Shown here piece after piece: positions 37,622 to 45,939 of a stretch of DNA of 64,000 bases. The notes beneath the pieces were generated by a model. The model did no database searches, was not told the origin of the DNA, and saw only the letters and a list, made by a program, of their open reading frames with translations. Source of the stretch: Sulfurimonas sp. C5 (lineage in GTDB: Bacteria > Campylobacterota > Campylobacteria > Campylobacterales > Sulfurimonadaceae). Made by a program: the position numbers and the translations under genes. How positions within the stretch are numbered: the first letter of the stretch is position 1; every line of letters begins with the position of its first letter. The DNA lies in assembly GCF_029872055.1 (NCBI RefSeq), contig NZ_JARXNQ010000003.1:62001-126000 (forward strand). Direction: 5' to 3'.

Positions 37622-37729
37622 TCAGGAAAAAATATGGTTATGAAAACTTTGCATGAGGTCAAATCATCCCTTCAATCTGTGCCTCATCCAAAGCTTTCAA
37701 AATCATCTGTAAAGAAGGGTCAGACAGAT

Positions 37730-37951
37730 ATGGTTAAAGTAGAATTTTTAGGACCGATACAAAAAGATGCTATGGAGTTAGAGATCACAAATCTTTCAGA
37801 ATTAGCAAATATTTTACAACAAGACGAAGAACTTAAAGAGTGGTTAACTAACTCTGCAGTAGCTGTGAATGATGCATTGGTATCTTCATTAGATTATCCA
37901 TTAAAAGACGGTGACAAAGTATCTCTTTTACCACCTGTATGTGGAGGTTGA
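37730..37951 (+). CDS. moaD: Molybdopterin synthase small subunit
   Basis: The 73-aa beta-grasp sulfur carrier ends in the essential Gly-Gly (LLPPVCGG) that becomes a thiocarboxylate for MoaE. It starts MVKVEFLGPIQKD. I prefer ATG 37730 because MoaD proteins begin here, with GAAGGG upstream. An in-frame ATG at 37634 would add 32 residues not typical of MoaD. Molybdopterin serves enzymes such as nitrate reductase or formate dehydrogenase. Confidence 0.88.
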   Translation: MVKVEFLGPIQKDAMELEITNLSELANILQQDEELKEWLTNSAVAVNDALVSSLDYPLKDGDKVSLLPPVCGG

Positions 37952-37952
37952 T

Positions 37953-38390
37953 TTGTTAGAATTACATAACGGCGCTTTAGATGTTGCTGAGATCTTGAAA
38001 AGATGGTATGAAGAGGAAGCTACAAGTAATTATGGAGCATATATCCCTTTTGTTGGAACTGTAAGAGACGAGAGTGGAATCGACGGTCTTAGTTTTGATG
38101 TATATGAACCTATTTTAGAATCTTGGTACAAAGCTTGGGAAGACAAAGCGGCACGCAAAGGTGCAATCATAAAAATGGCACACTCACGCGGAGATGTAAT
38201 GCTGCACGAATCTTCTTATATAGCTGCCGTATTTTCACCTAAACGTCGTGTAGCTCTGGAATTTATCGATGAGTTTGTAGAAGATTTTAAAGCATCGGCT
38301 CCTATCTGGAAATATGATCTTCTTGATGGTAAAAGAGTCTATGCAAAAGACAGATCAACTGCAATCAGCGGTAGCGGATTATTAGCATAA
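37953..38390 (+). CDS. moaE: Molybdopterin synthase large subunit
   Basis: The 145-aa MoaE transfers sulfur from MoaD to precursor Z. Family blocks are GAYIPFVGTVRDESG, FDVYEPILESW, AHSRGDVMLHESSYIAAVFS and APIWKYDLLDGKR with the active-site Lys. TTG 37953 is chosen as start: GGAGG lies 5 nt upstream and the moaD stop is 1 nt before it. A GTG at 37911 would overlap moaD widely. Confidence 0.9.
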   Translation: MLELHNGALDVAEILKRWYEEEATSNYGAYIPFVGTVRDESGIDGLSFDVYEPILESWYKAWEDKAARKGAIIKMAHSRGDVMLHESSYIAAVFSPKRRVALEFIDEFVEDFKASAPIWKYDLLDGKRVYAKDRSTAISGSGLLA

Positions 38391-38401
38391 AAGGAAAAAG
38401 C

Positions 38402-39604
38402 TTGAACTTATTATCTTATGAAACAAGTCAAAACATGCTTGAACTACTTCAAGTCAACTCTTCTAAATTTGAAAGAGTTCCTTTAAGTGATGCCCTAGAT
38501 CGTATCCTTGCTGAAGATATTGTTGCGAAATACAACGATCCACAATTTCCTACAGCTTCAATGGACGGGTACGCAGTAAAACATGCTGATCTTGCAAAAG
38601 GTGAATTAGTAGTTTTAGGTGACAATCCTGCCGGAAATGATGAGCAGAGAGTAGTTGAAGAGGGTGAATGTATTAAAACATTTACAGGTTCTAAAATGCC
38701 TGAGGGTGCCGACACTCTTATCCAGATCGAAAACGTAACCTTCAAAGATGGAAAAATTACAATCAATGAGACTGTGAAAGAAGGTTCTTCTGTTCGCCCT
38801 GTCGGAGAAAGCTACCAAGCAGGTGATGTCCTTATTAAAAAAGGTACAAAAGTCGGTTTTGCGGAGGTTGGTGTGCTTGCAGGACTCAACCAGGTAATGG
38901 TAAAAGTAGCACTTCGCCCTAAAGTAGCCGTAGTCGCAACGGGAAGTGAAATTATAGATCTCGGTGAGCACTCTGACAATCCTGCACAAATTAGAAGTTC
39001 AAATAACTATACTCTTGAAGCACTTTTCAAACAAGCAGGAGCTGAAGTTATTCAGATCGGAACTGCACCTGATGACAAAGAGAAACTGATGCAGACGTTT
39101 GAATCTGCTATCAACTCTGCAGATATTGTTGTAAGTACAGGCGGGGTAAGTGTGGGTGACTACGACTTTGTAAAAGATATAGTCCCTCGCCTTGGTGCTT
39201 CTGTCGTATTTAAAGGTGTAGCTATCAAGCCTGGGCGCCATGTGATGGTAGCACAACGTGATGAAAAATTTGTCTTGGCACTTCCAGGTTTTCCATATTC
39301 GTCGACAGTAACGGCTATTTTATATGCTCTTCCGCTTATTGCAAAAATGTTAGGGGCACAGAAACCTTACAAAACAGTTGCAGCCAAACTACAGGAAGAT
39401 TTTAAAAAGCGCAGCCCGTTTACTGAATTTACTACTTGTAATGTCCTTATTGAGGATGGTGAATATTTTGTAAACTTCAAAGACAAAAAAATGGGCAGTT
39501 CTGCAATCCTTACTAACATGCTGCATAACAGTGGTCTCATGATTAGCGGAGAAGACGATAAAGAATTAACTGCAGGCACTTTCGTCAACGTTATTTTACT
39601 TTAA
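38402..39604 (+). CDS. moeA: Molybdopterin molybdenumtransferase
   Basis: The 400-aa enzyme inserts molybdate into adenylylated molybdopterin. It has FPTASMDGYAVK, AGNDEQRV-type linker, PKVAVVATGSEI, the VSTGGVSVGDYDFVKD motif and LALPGFPYSSTV. The start is TTG 38402, 11 nt after the moaE stop, with AAAAGG upstream. Last gene of the moa operon, followed by a strong terminator. Confidence 0.95.
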   Translation: MNLLSYETSQNMLELLQVNSSKFERVPLSDALDRILAEDIVAKYNDPQFPTASMDGYAVKHADLAKGELVVLGDNPAGNDEQRVVEEGECIKTFTGSKMPEGADTLIQIENVTFKDGKITINETVKEGSSVRPVGESYQAGDVLIKKGTKVGFAEVGVLAGLNQVMVKVALRPKVAVVATGSEIIDLGEHSDNPAQIRSSNNYTLEALFKQAGAEVIQIGTAPDDKEKLMQTFESAINSADIVVSTGGVSVGDYDFVKDIVPRLGASVVFKGVAIKPGRHVMVAQRDEKFVLALPGFPYSSTVTAILYALPLIAKMLGAQKPYKTVAAKLQEDFKKRSPFTEFTTCNVLIEDGEYFVNFKDKKMGSSAILTNMLHNSGLMISGEDDKELTAGTFVNVILL

Positions 39605-39618
39605 AAACCTCTATTTCT

Positions 39619-39646
39619 CTTCCTCCTGAGACTGGAGGGAGTTTTT
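39619..39646 (+). terminator. Rho-independent terminator of the moa operon
   Basis: CTTCCTCC-TGAGACT-GGAGGGAG is an 8-bp stem with one G-U pair followed by TTTTT. It is the clearest intrinsic terminator in the window. Confidence 0.88.
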
Positions 39647-39868
39647 CTCACAAATTCATCACAAAATACTTTTAACACACATCAATCCATATGTACAGAA
39701 AATACGCATATTTCTGTGCATTTATATTTAATATTTATGGTATAATTTTTGTGATTATGTGTTTGTTCACCTGCAGTATATTTTAATCAAAAATATTTTT
39801 ACATTAATGAGAATACTATTTGCTTAGCACAGGAAGAACTTTATCTGAAAAATGAAAGGGTAAGAAAT
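39647..39868 (+). promoter_or_regulatory. Pel operon control region
   Basis: The gap contains TATAAT at 39741-39746 (preceded by TTATGG) as probable -10, about 120 nt before pelC. CAGAAA/TTTCTG at 39696-39716 is an imperfect palindrome 25 nt upstream of the -10. The remaining leader is AT-rich with no clear fold. No regulator gene is adjacent. Confidence 0.5.
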
Positions 39869-40381
39869 ATGTTAAAAAATCTCTTAGTAGCAGCATTTGC
39901 GATGTTATTTATAGGCTGTACGGGTAATGTGATCGTAACGACACCGGAACAACTACCGAATGTACAAGGGGAGCAAAATGCAACGGAGCAAAAAGATGGT
40001 ATGACTATATCGTTGTTCAGACTTGAAAACTATACAGACACTCCAAGAGCGGGCATGAGAGCGGGAAATATCTTAGAGGGTATTTTAAAAGCTAAAGGCT
40101 ACACAATCATTTCACATGTAAATGATGCATCTTATTCTTTTGCTAAAGCAGCAAAAACAGCTCAAGACGATCGTGCTACGTACTTCCTATACGGCGGTGT
40201 TAGCGAATGGAGATATAAAACTGGTATAGACGGAGAACCTGCCGTAAGTATACAACTCAGTTTATACAACACAAAAACTCAAGAACTTGTTTGGAGTGCT
40301 ACAGGCTCAGACAGTGACTGGGGGAATGGTTCAATAGGAACTACAGCCCAAGATCTTTTAATGGAGATGGTTGAAAAATAA
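39869..40381 (+). CDS. pelC: PelC, periplasmic outer-membrane lipoprotein of Pel export
   Basis: The 170-aa lipoprotein (lipobox LFIGC, Cys17) matches PelC, which forms a ring beneath the PelB pore in P. aeruginosa and guides the cationic polymer. The FRLENYTDTPRAGMRAGNIL stretch is diagnostic, followed by TYFLYGGVSEWRYK and LVWSATGS. Length is the usual one (about 172). It is the first gene of this locus, whereas in P. aeruginosa pelA and pelB precede pelC. Confidence 0.88.
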   Translation: MLKNLLVAAFAMLFIGCTGNVIVTTPEQLPNVQGEQNATEQKDGMTISLFRLENYTDTPRAGMRAGNILEGILKAKGYTIISHVNDASYSFAKAAKTAQDDRATYFLYGGVSEWRYKTGIDGEPAVSIQLSLYNTKTQELVWSATGSDSDWGNGSIGTTAQDLLMEMVEK

Positions 40382-41742
40382 TGCCAACCCCGAAAAAAAG
40401 AGTTCAAGCTAAATCAATTCTGACTTTTATAAGAGAGTATATACAAAAATATGCTTATGTAGAAACATTGATTATTGTAACTCTTTATGTTGCCATGGGC
40501 TTTTTAATCAATCCTGATGATGTTTGTTTATTAGGTTATAAAGTTCCCTATCTTGTAATTTTACTTGCCGTTATTACACTGTTTCACGGTTTTGAAAACG
40601 GAATTTTTGCGGTGAGTGTCATCTCTTTGGTCATTTGGGCTTTTTATCCATCTTTTCAGTATGTCGATTTCCTCATAGCACTCTTGATGACACTTATCTT
40701 TAGCCAGTTTCATTATTATTGGACATCCAGAATTAGAGAAGCGGAAGTTGACTCAAACTACAAATCAGACAAACTGTCAGAACTTTCTCGTGCTTTTTAT
40801 ACACTGAAGATTTCCCATGACCAACTTGAAAAAAATTATGTTATCAAGCCTATGAGTATTCGCAACTCTATCAATCACATCATAGCTGCAAACGAAAAAA
40901 TATTACTTGATGAACATGTTAAAGACAAAGAGCGTGCATATAATAAAAACTTTTTGGAACTGATTGAAAAATCTTTTAGCATGCAAAGCGGTTTACTTCT
41001 TTATCTCAAAAAGAATAAACCAAATCAAATTTTTAATGAAGAAAATGTTGACCTTATTTCGATTAATATCCAGGAATCTCTCAGTATAGAAAAAATATTT
41101 AAAAACTATCTAGTCGATAAAGCTATAGCAAGGAAGTCTCCCGTTTATGTCAGTGATGAATATGGTGAACCAACTCTTTTCACTGAAGAAGCAGACAATA
41201 AATATGTAGCTGCAATACCTGCTGTAATTAACGGGAAAGTTGTTTCTGTACTTGTTATTGAGAGAATGCCTTTTATGTTTTTTAACAGAGAAAATCTCAC
41301 ATCTATTACAATTTTACATGAGTATTTCTCGATCGAAAATAAAAAATCTACAATGTCCATTTCACTTGAAGGTTTTGATCTTGTTGAAGATAAAGATTTT
41401 AAATTTGAGATAGCTAGACTTAAAGATCTCAATAAAAACTTTCATGTAAACTCGGTTGTTTTAGTTTTACGTATAGATAATGAATTGCAAACTGCCAGAG
41501 TCTATCAAAAAATTGAACGTATGCTGCGTTCTCTTGATATGATAACATTAGTACATAATGAAGATTATTACTATATCACTTTACTTTTACCGCTACACGA
41601 CAAAGCAGCTGCAGCAGGATTTTTAAAAAGAGTTCAAAATAATTTGACACAAGAAAAAGATCAAGATTTTGAACATATGAGTTTTGATATGAATGACTTG
41701 CCTCTTCTGTCAAAATATTATAGAGAAGATTATGGAAAATAA
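40381..41742 (+). CDS. pelD: PelD, c-di-GMP receptor of Pel synthase
   Basis: The 453-aa inner-membrane protein has about four TM helices (residues 25-115), a coiled-coil/GAF region and a degenerate GGDEF domain. The GGDEF position reads HNEDY (392-396), and an intact I-site R383-S-L-D386 lies exactly five residues before it. Arg417 sits where the second c-di-GMP contact (Arg402 in P. aeruginosa) is expected. It should therefore bind c-di-GMP without cyclase activity and switch on polymer synthesis. One-base overlap with pelC. Confidence 0.88.
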   Translation: MPTPKKRVQAKSILTFIREYIQKYAYVETLIIVTLYVAMGFLINPDDVCLLGYKVPYLVILLAVITLFHGFENGIFAVSVISLVIWAFYPSFQYVDFLIALLMTLIFSQFHYYWTSRIREAEVDSNYKSDKLSELSRAFYTLKISHDQLEKNYVIKPMSIRNSINHIIAANEKILLDEHVKDKERAYNKNFLELIEKSFSMQSGLLLYLKKNKPNQIFNEENVDLISINIQESLSIEKIFKNYLVDKAIARKSPVYVSDEYGEPTLFTEEADNKYVAAIPAVINGKVVSVLVIERMPFMFFNRENLTSITILHEYFSIENKKSTMSISLEGFDLVEDKDFKFEIARLKDLNKNFHVNSVVLVLRIDNELQTARVYQKIERMLRSLDMITLVHNEDYYYITLLLPLHDKAAAAGFLKRVQNNLTQEKDQDFEHMSFDMNDLPLLSKYYREDYGK

Positions 41743-42844
41743 AGTTTTCACTCAGTTTGATCTAAACTTTTTAATAGTGCTTGTCATCCATACACTTATA
41801 AGTCTTGTAATAGCTTTTTTTCTTGCACGATATGCAAAGCAAAGATTTATCACAAACTCTTATAAAGTCAATAAAGAAGACCTTTACAGACTACAAGATG
41901 TTATGAATGAAAGTAAACTTTATAAATATCTTTTTAGAGTTTCCCTACACAAAAACAACTTTAGATCGAGTCTGCTTTATTTTTTCCTTTTTAACTTTTC
42001 TATGCCTATACTCGGTTATTTTGTCTCTATTCTTTTAGCAAGACTGATGGTAAATGTTGAGTATGAGGAAAAAGCTGCCACTACCAATATTTTAAACCTT
42101 GATGAATTCGGTATATCTTTTTTGGAAGTAGAAAGGGTCTTTGGTGAAGGCTCACTTAATGACTTAATACATAGTAAATATGCTCCAAAATCAAAAAAAT
42201 TAAGAGCACTTAACGTACTCTCTGCAAATATCTCCCCTGCCAATTTGAGGATTATCAAACAAACGCTTTCAAGTACGGATGATGAGATTAGAATGTTTGG
42301 ATACGCGATCATAGACAAAGCGGAAAAACATCTTGCAAAAAATATTAATCTTGAAATAGAAAAGCTCAAAGTTGCCGATGCCACTGCAAACTTAAAAGAT
42401 GCAGCTGAAGCATGTAAGGAATTGGCATTTTTATACTGGGAGCTTCTCTATACAGAACTCTCACATGAAAGTCTCAACGAAGAGTTCTTGGACGAAGTTG
42501 AAAAATTTGCACTCTTAAGCCGACGCCATTATCTACTGATTTTAAATGAAATTCCGCTTGAAAGCCATGATGAACATGTAGTGATCACAACAAACCTTTC
42601 AAAACTACATCTTCTTCTCGGCAGAGTTTATATGAAAAGAGATTTATATGAGCATGCACTGACAGAGTTCATTACCGCTCAAGAATTAAGGGATGATGAT
42701 ACCAGTTTTGTATTACCGTATATCGCAGAAGTTTATTTTCTTACTGGTAAATACAAGATTGTTGCATCAATTCTTTCAAGGCTCAAAACTCTTGGAATTA
42801 ATTCAACAATCTATCCGATCTTAGAACAATGGAAGAGAGCTTAA
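41732..42844 (+). CDS. pelE: PelE, membrane/TPR subunit of Pel synthase
   Basis: The 370-aa protein has two N-terminal TM helices (FLIVLVIHTLISLVIAFFLA and LLYFFLFNFSMPILGYFVSI) and a helical, TPR-like C-terminal half (RVYMKRDLYEHALTEFITAQ). This is the PelE layout: PelE joins PelD, PelF and PelG in the inner-membrane complex. ATG 41732 is preceded by AGAGAAG and overlaps pelD by 11 nt. Assignment rests on topology and gene order more than on sequence. Confidence 0.78.
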   Translation: MENKVFTQFDLNFLIVLVIHTLISLVIAFFLARYAKQRFITNSYKVNKEDLYRLQDVMNESKLYKYLFRVSLHKNNFRSSLLYFFLFNFSMPILGYFVSILLARLMVNVEYEEKAATTNILNLDEFGISFLEVERVFGEGSLNDLIHSKYAPKSKKLRALNVLSANISPANLRIIKQTLSSTDDEIRMFGYAIIDKAEKHLAKNINLEIEKLKVADATANLKDAAEACKELAFLYWELLYTELSHESLNEEFLDEVEKFALLSRRHYLLILNEIPLESHDEHVVITTNLSKLHLLLGRVYMKRDLYEHALTEFITAQELRDDDTSFVLPYIAEVYFLTGKYKIVASILSRLKTLGINSTIYPILEQWKRA

Positions 42845-42847
42845 AGG

Positions 42848-44566
42848 ATGTCAAATAAGATTATTTTTCCAAAAAGTGACAGTGTTGATATTATGCTTTT
42901 TTCCGAAGGGACATACCCTTATATAAAAGGTGGTGTTTCAAGTTGGATTCTTCAACTTATGAAAGGCTTGCCTGAGTTTACTTTCGGTGTTTGCTTTATC
43001 GGTGCACAAGACACTATAGACGGGAAAAAAATGAAAATCAGTTATGAATTTCCGCCTAATCTAAAACATTTGGAAGTACACTATCTTTTTGATAACAAGG
43101 ACATGCCTACTCCCAAAAAAATAGAGGGAGATGAAAAAGGTTTTGAAGCTATTCATGAACTACATGCAGGCTTTAAAAAAGACAAATTTCAAATCCCGAA
43201 AATGCTACAAGATATCTCTTTTTATACTCAAGACGTCACTTTTGAAGATTTCTTATTTTCAAAAAGAGCATGGCAATTCATTGATGAAACCTATTCAAAA
43301 AACTGTCCGGATGTTCCTTTTATCGATTATTTTTGGACTCTAAGAAATATCCATAAACCGATTTGGCTTTTAGCGAATATCGTCGATAAGCTTCCTAAAA
43401 CAAAAATATATCATTCCCCTTCAACAGGGTATGCAGGTTTTTTAGGTGCCCTTGCCTCTTATCATGCCAATAAACCATTTTTTCTTACGGAGCACGGTAT
43501 TTATACAAGAGAAAGAAAAATAGATATGTTCTCGGCAGATTGGATTGAGTTTAAAAAACCAAGCTTACTGCAACAACCAGAAGAATACAATTACATCAAA
43601 CGTATGTGGGTAAATTTCTTTGATAAGATAGGACTATTTTGTTACAATCGTTCCAATTACACTTTTTCACTTTTTTCCGGTGCTCAAAGAATCCAGATCA
43701 GTTACGGAGCAGATGAAAATAAATCTTTCGTTATCCCTAACGGTGTAGATGTTGAAGGTCTCGGTGCTACCATAAAAGAGAGACTCGAAGTACCAAAGCC
43801 TATTATTACGCTAATCGGAAGGGTTGTTCCGATTAAAGATATTAAAACATTTATCCGTGCAATCAAAATTGCTTCAATTACTATTCCTGATATAGAAGGT
43901 TGGATAGTAGGTCCTGTAGAAGAAGATATGGAATATCTTGATGAGTGTCAGCAAATGGCTATTTCTCTAGGCTTAAAGCAAAAAAAACAGATGTTTAACA
44001 ACAATAAAAGCGATCTCTCTTTAGACGAACTCGTTGAACACAGAGATAAAATCAAATTTTTCGGACATAGTAACATCAAAGAGATTTTACCAAAGTCTGC
44101 CCTGCAAACACTTTCCTCTATCAGTGAAGGGATGCCTTTAGTTATTCTGGAAGGTTTTGCCGCAGGCGTTCCTTGTGTAGCAACAGATGTTGGAAGCTGC
44201 CGCGATCTGATCGAAGGCGGAATCGATGATGCAGACAAAGCTATAGGCTTAGCAGGTGCTATTACAGGGATTGCAAATCCTGAAGCTCTTGCGGATGAGT
44301 ATATAAAGTTTCTCACTTTTGAAAACGGTTTATGGAAAAAAGCTCAAGAAGCAGGTCTAAACCGTGTAAAAGAATATTATAGTCAAAATGCCTTTTTACA
44401 TCAGTATAAAGAACTGTATGATGAAGCAAAAGAGCTCACTTGGGAAGAGTTAAGTAAAAGAGTATGTCCTTATTACATGCCAAAACAGGTTCCTTATCCC
44501 AAAGTTATTTTACGAAGATTTCCAATTGTTAAATTTTTGACAAATCTACAAGAAAGGAGTGCATAA
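42848..44566 (+). CDS. pelF: PelF, cytoplasmic GT4 glycosyltransferase
   Basis: The 572-aa enzyme polymerises Pel from a UDP-sugar. The N-terminal DUF3492 has LFSEGTYPYIKGGVSSWI. The GT-B C-terminal half carries TLIGRVVPIKDIKTFI, the nucleotide-sugar motif SEGMPLVILEGFAAGVPCVA (EX7E) and TDVGSCRDLIEGG. Length is close to other PelF (about 507) with a modest C-terminal extension. It lies between pelE and pelG as in all pel loci. Confidence 0.92.
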   Translation: MSNKIIFPKSDSVDIMLFSEGTYPYIKGGVSSWILQLMKGLPEFTFGVCFIGAQDTIDGKKMKISYEFPPNLKHLEVHYLFDNKDMPTPKKIEGDEKGFEAIHELHAGFKKDKFQIPKMLQDISFYTQDVTFEDFLFSKRAWQFIDETYSKNCPDVPFIDYFWTLRNIHKPIWLLANIVDKLPKTKIYHSPSTGYAGFLGALASYHANKPFFLTEHGIYTRERKIDMFSADWIEFKKPSLLQQPEEYNYIKRMWVNFFDKIGLFCYNRSNYTFSLFSGAQRIQISYGADENKSFVIPNGVDVEGLGATIKERLEVPKPIITLIGRVVPIKDIKTFIRAIKIASITIPDIEGWIVGPVEEDMEYLDECQQMAISLGLKQKKQMFNNNKSDLSLDELVEHRDKIKFFGHSNIKEILPKSALQTLSSISEGMPLVILEGFAAGVPCVATDVGSCRDLIEGGIDDADKAIGLAGAITGIANPEALADEYIKFLTFENGLWKKAQEAGLNRVKEYYSQNAFLHQYKELYDEAKELTWEELSKRVCPYYMPKQVPYPKVILRRFPIVKFLTNLQERSA

Positions 44567-45939
44567 TGGCCGGTATAGGATTTGAATTAAGAAAAATTCT
44601 ACGTGAAGACAGACTTCTTTCTCTTGGAAAAGTATACGGCTATTCTGCAATACTCAGTTCGGGACCATGGGTTATTTCGATCATCGCTATTATATTAATC
44701 GGTTTTATCAACCTTTCAAACTTCGGTGAAGTAAAAGATGCTTTTAGATTTCAAGTCGTTATCACCTATGCAATTGCTTTGGCATCGAGTTTAATTATTA
44801 CAGGAATCTTGCAACTGCCTTTTACCCGTTATGTTGCCGATCTGATCTTTAAACACAAAGAAAATGAGATACTACCATCTTACTTCGGTGCCATATTCTT
44901 GGCATGGGGGCTGGGTTTAATATTTATTGTACCTCTGTATATATGGGCATTTAAAGGTATGGCACCCTCTTTTATTGTAGGGACAATACTTACCTTTTTA
45001 ATTTTATGCGGTGTTTGGATTTCTAGTATTTTGGCTGCGAGTTTAAAGTTTTACTCGCAGGTTGTGTGGGCATATTTACTCTCATATACTTTTATTGTAG
45101 TTGTATCTTATTCTTACGGAAATTCTATTGAAACACTTGTATATATATTTTTTATCGGAAATGCTATTTTATTTTCTGTTTTAATGGCACTTATCATCAA
45201 AAGTTACCCTTCTACAATCTTTATGAAGATAAATTTCTTTTTGGATAAAAATTTCTATTGGACACTCGCGATAGCAGGCCTTAGCTATAACCTCGGTGCA
45301 TGGATCGATAAGTTTATATTTTGGTACCATCCTGCAACGGGGCATGCTATTATCGGAAAGCTTAATGCGTCTGTAGTATATGATATGCCTATCTTTCTGG
45401 CATATTTGTCTATTTTACCAGGAATGGCAATCTTTTTCTTCAGACTTGAAGCCGACTTTGCCGAAAAATACGATCTTTATTACGATTCCGTAAGAAGCGG
45501 AGGAACTCTGGGGCTTATCAAAAAATATAGAAACGACATGACATCGATTGTAAGACATGCCATCCATGAGATTTTAATGGTACAGGGAATTGTGGACATT
45601 ATCCTGTTTTTAACGGCAGACAAACTCTTTGCAGCTTTAAATATTTCGACACTCTATCTTGGACTCTTTTATATTTTAACAATCGGAGCAATGTTACAAT
45701 TGGCATTTATGTCCATCTTGGCAATTTTATATTATTTAGATAGGAAAAGAGCCGCTATGTGGTTGGCTATTGCATTTTTTATCCTCAATGGACTTTTGAC
45801 CCTTCTATCGATAAATATGGGAACGGCGTTTTTTGGTTACGGATATACACTATCCCTTTTAATAGTTTTTGCTCTTGGACTTTTAGTTATCAGAGAAGAG
45901 ATGAACAGGTTGAACTATGAAACATTTATGCTGCAGTAA
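44566..45939 (+). CDS. pelG: PelG, Wzx-like inner-membrane transporter
   Basis: The 457-aa protein of about 12 TM segments starts MAGIGFELRKILREDRLLSL, the conserved PelG N-terminus, followed by YSAILSSGPWVISI and, later, YNLGAWIDKFIFWYHP. It is thought to move the polymer made by PelF across the inner membrane. The ATG overlaps the pelF stop by one base, with AAAGGAG upstream. Confidence 0.92.
   Translation: MAGIGFELRKILREDRLLSLGKVYGYSAILSSGPWVISIIAIILIGFINLSNFGEVKDAFRFQVVITYAIALASSLIITGILQLPFTRYVADLIFKHKENEILPSYFGAIFLAWGLGLIFIVPLYIWAFKGMAPSFIVGTILTFLILCGVWISSILAASLKFYSQVVWAYLLSYTFIVVVSYSYGNSIETLVYIFFIGNAILFSVLMALIIKSYPSTIFMKINFFLDKNFYWTLAIAGLSYNLGAWIDKFIFWYHPATGHAIIGKLNASVVYDMPIFLAYLSILPGMAIFFFRLEADFAEKYDLYYDSVRSGGTLGLIKKYRNDMTSIVRHAIHEILMVQGIVDIILFLTADKLFAALNISTLYLGLFYILTIGAMLQLAFMSILAILYYLDRKRAAMWLAIAFFILNGLLTLLSINMGTAFFGYGYTLSLLIVFALGLLVIREEMNRLNYETFMLQ

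Noticed and set aside
37911-37952. GTG start for moaE within moaD
   Set aside because: It would overlap moaD by 41 nt; TTG 37953 has GGAGG at ideal spacing directly after the moaD stop.
41145-41432. Antisense reading frame inside pelD
   Set aside because: Composition mirrors pelD codons, there is no ribosome site, and no recognisable protein feature. The same holds for the other antisense frames inside conserved genes.
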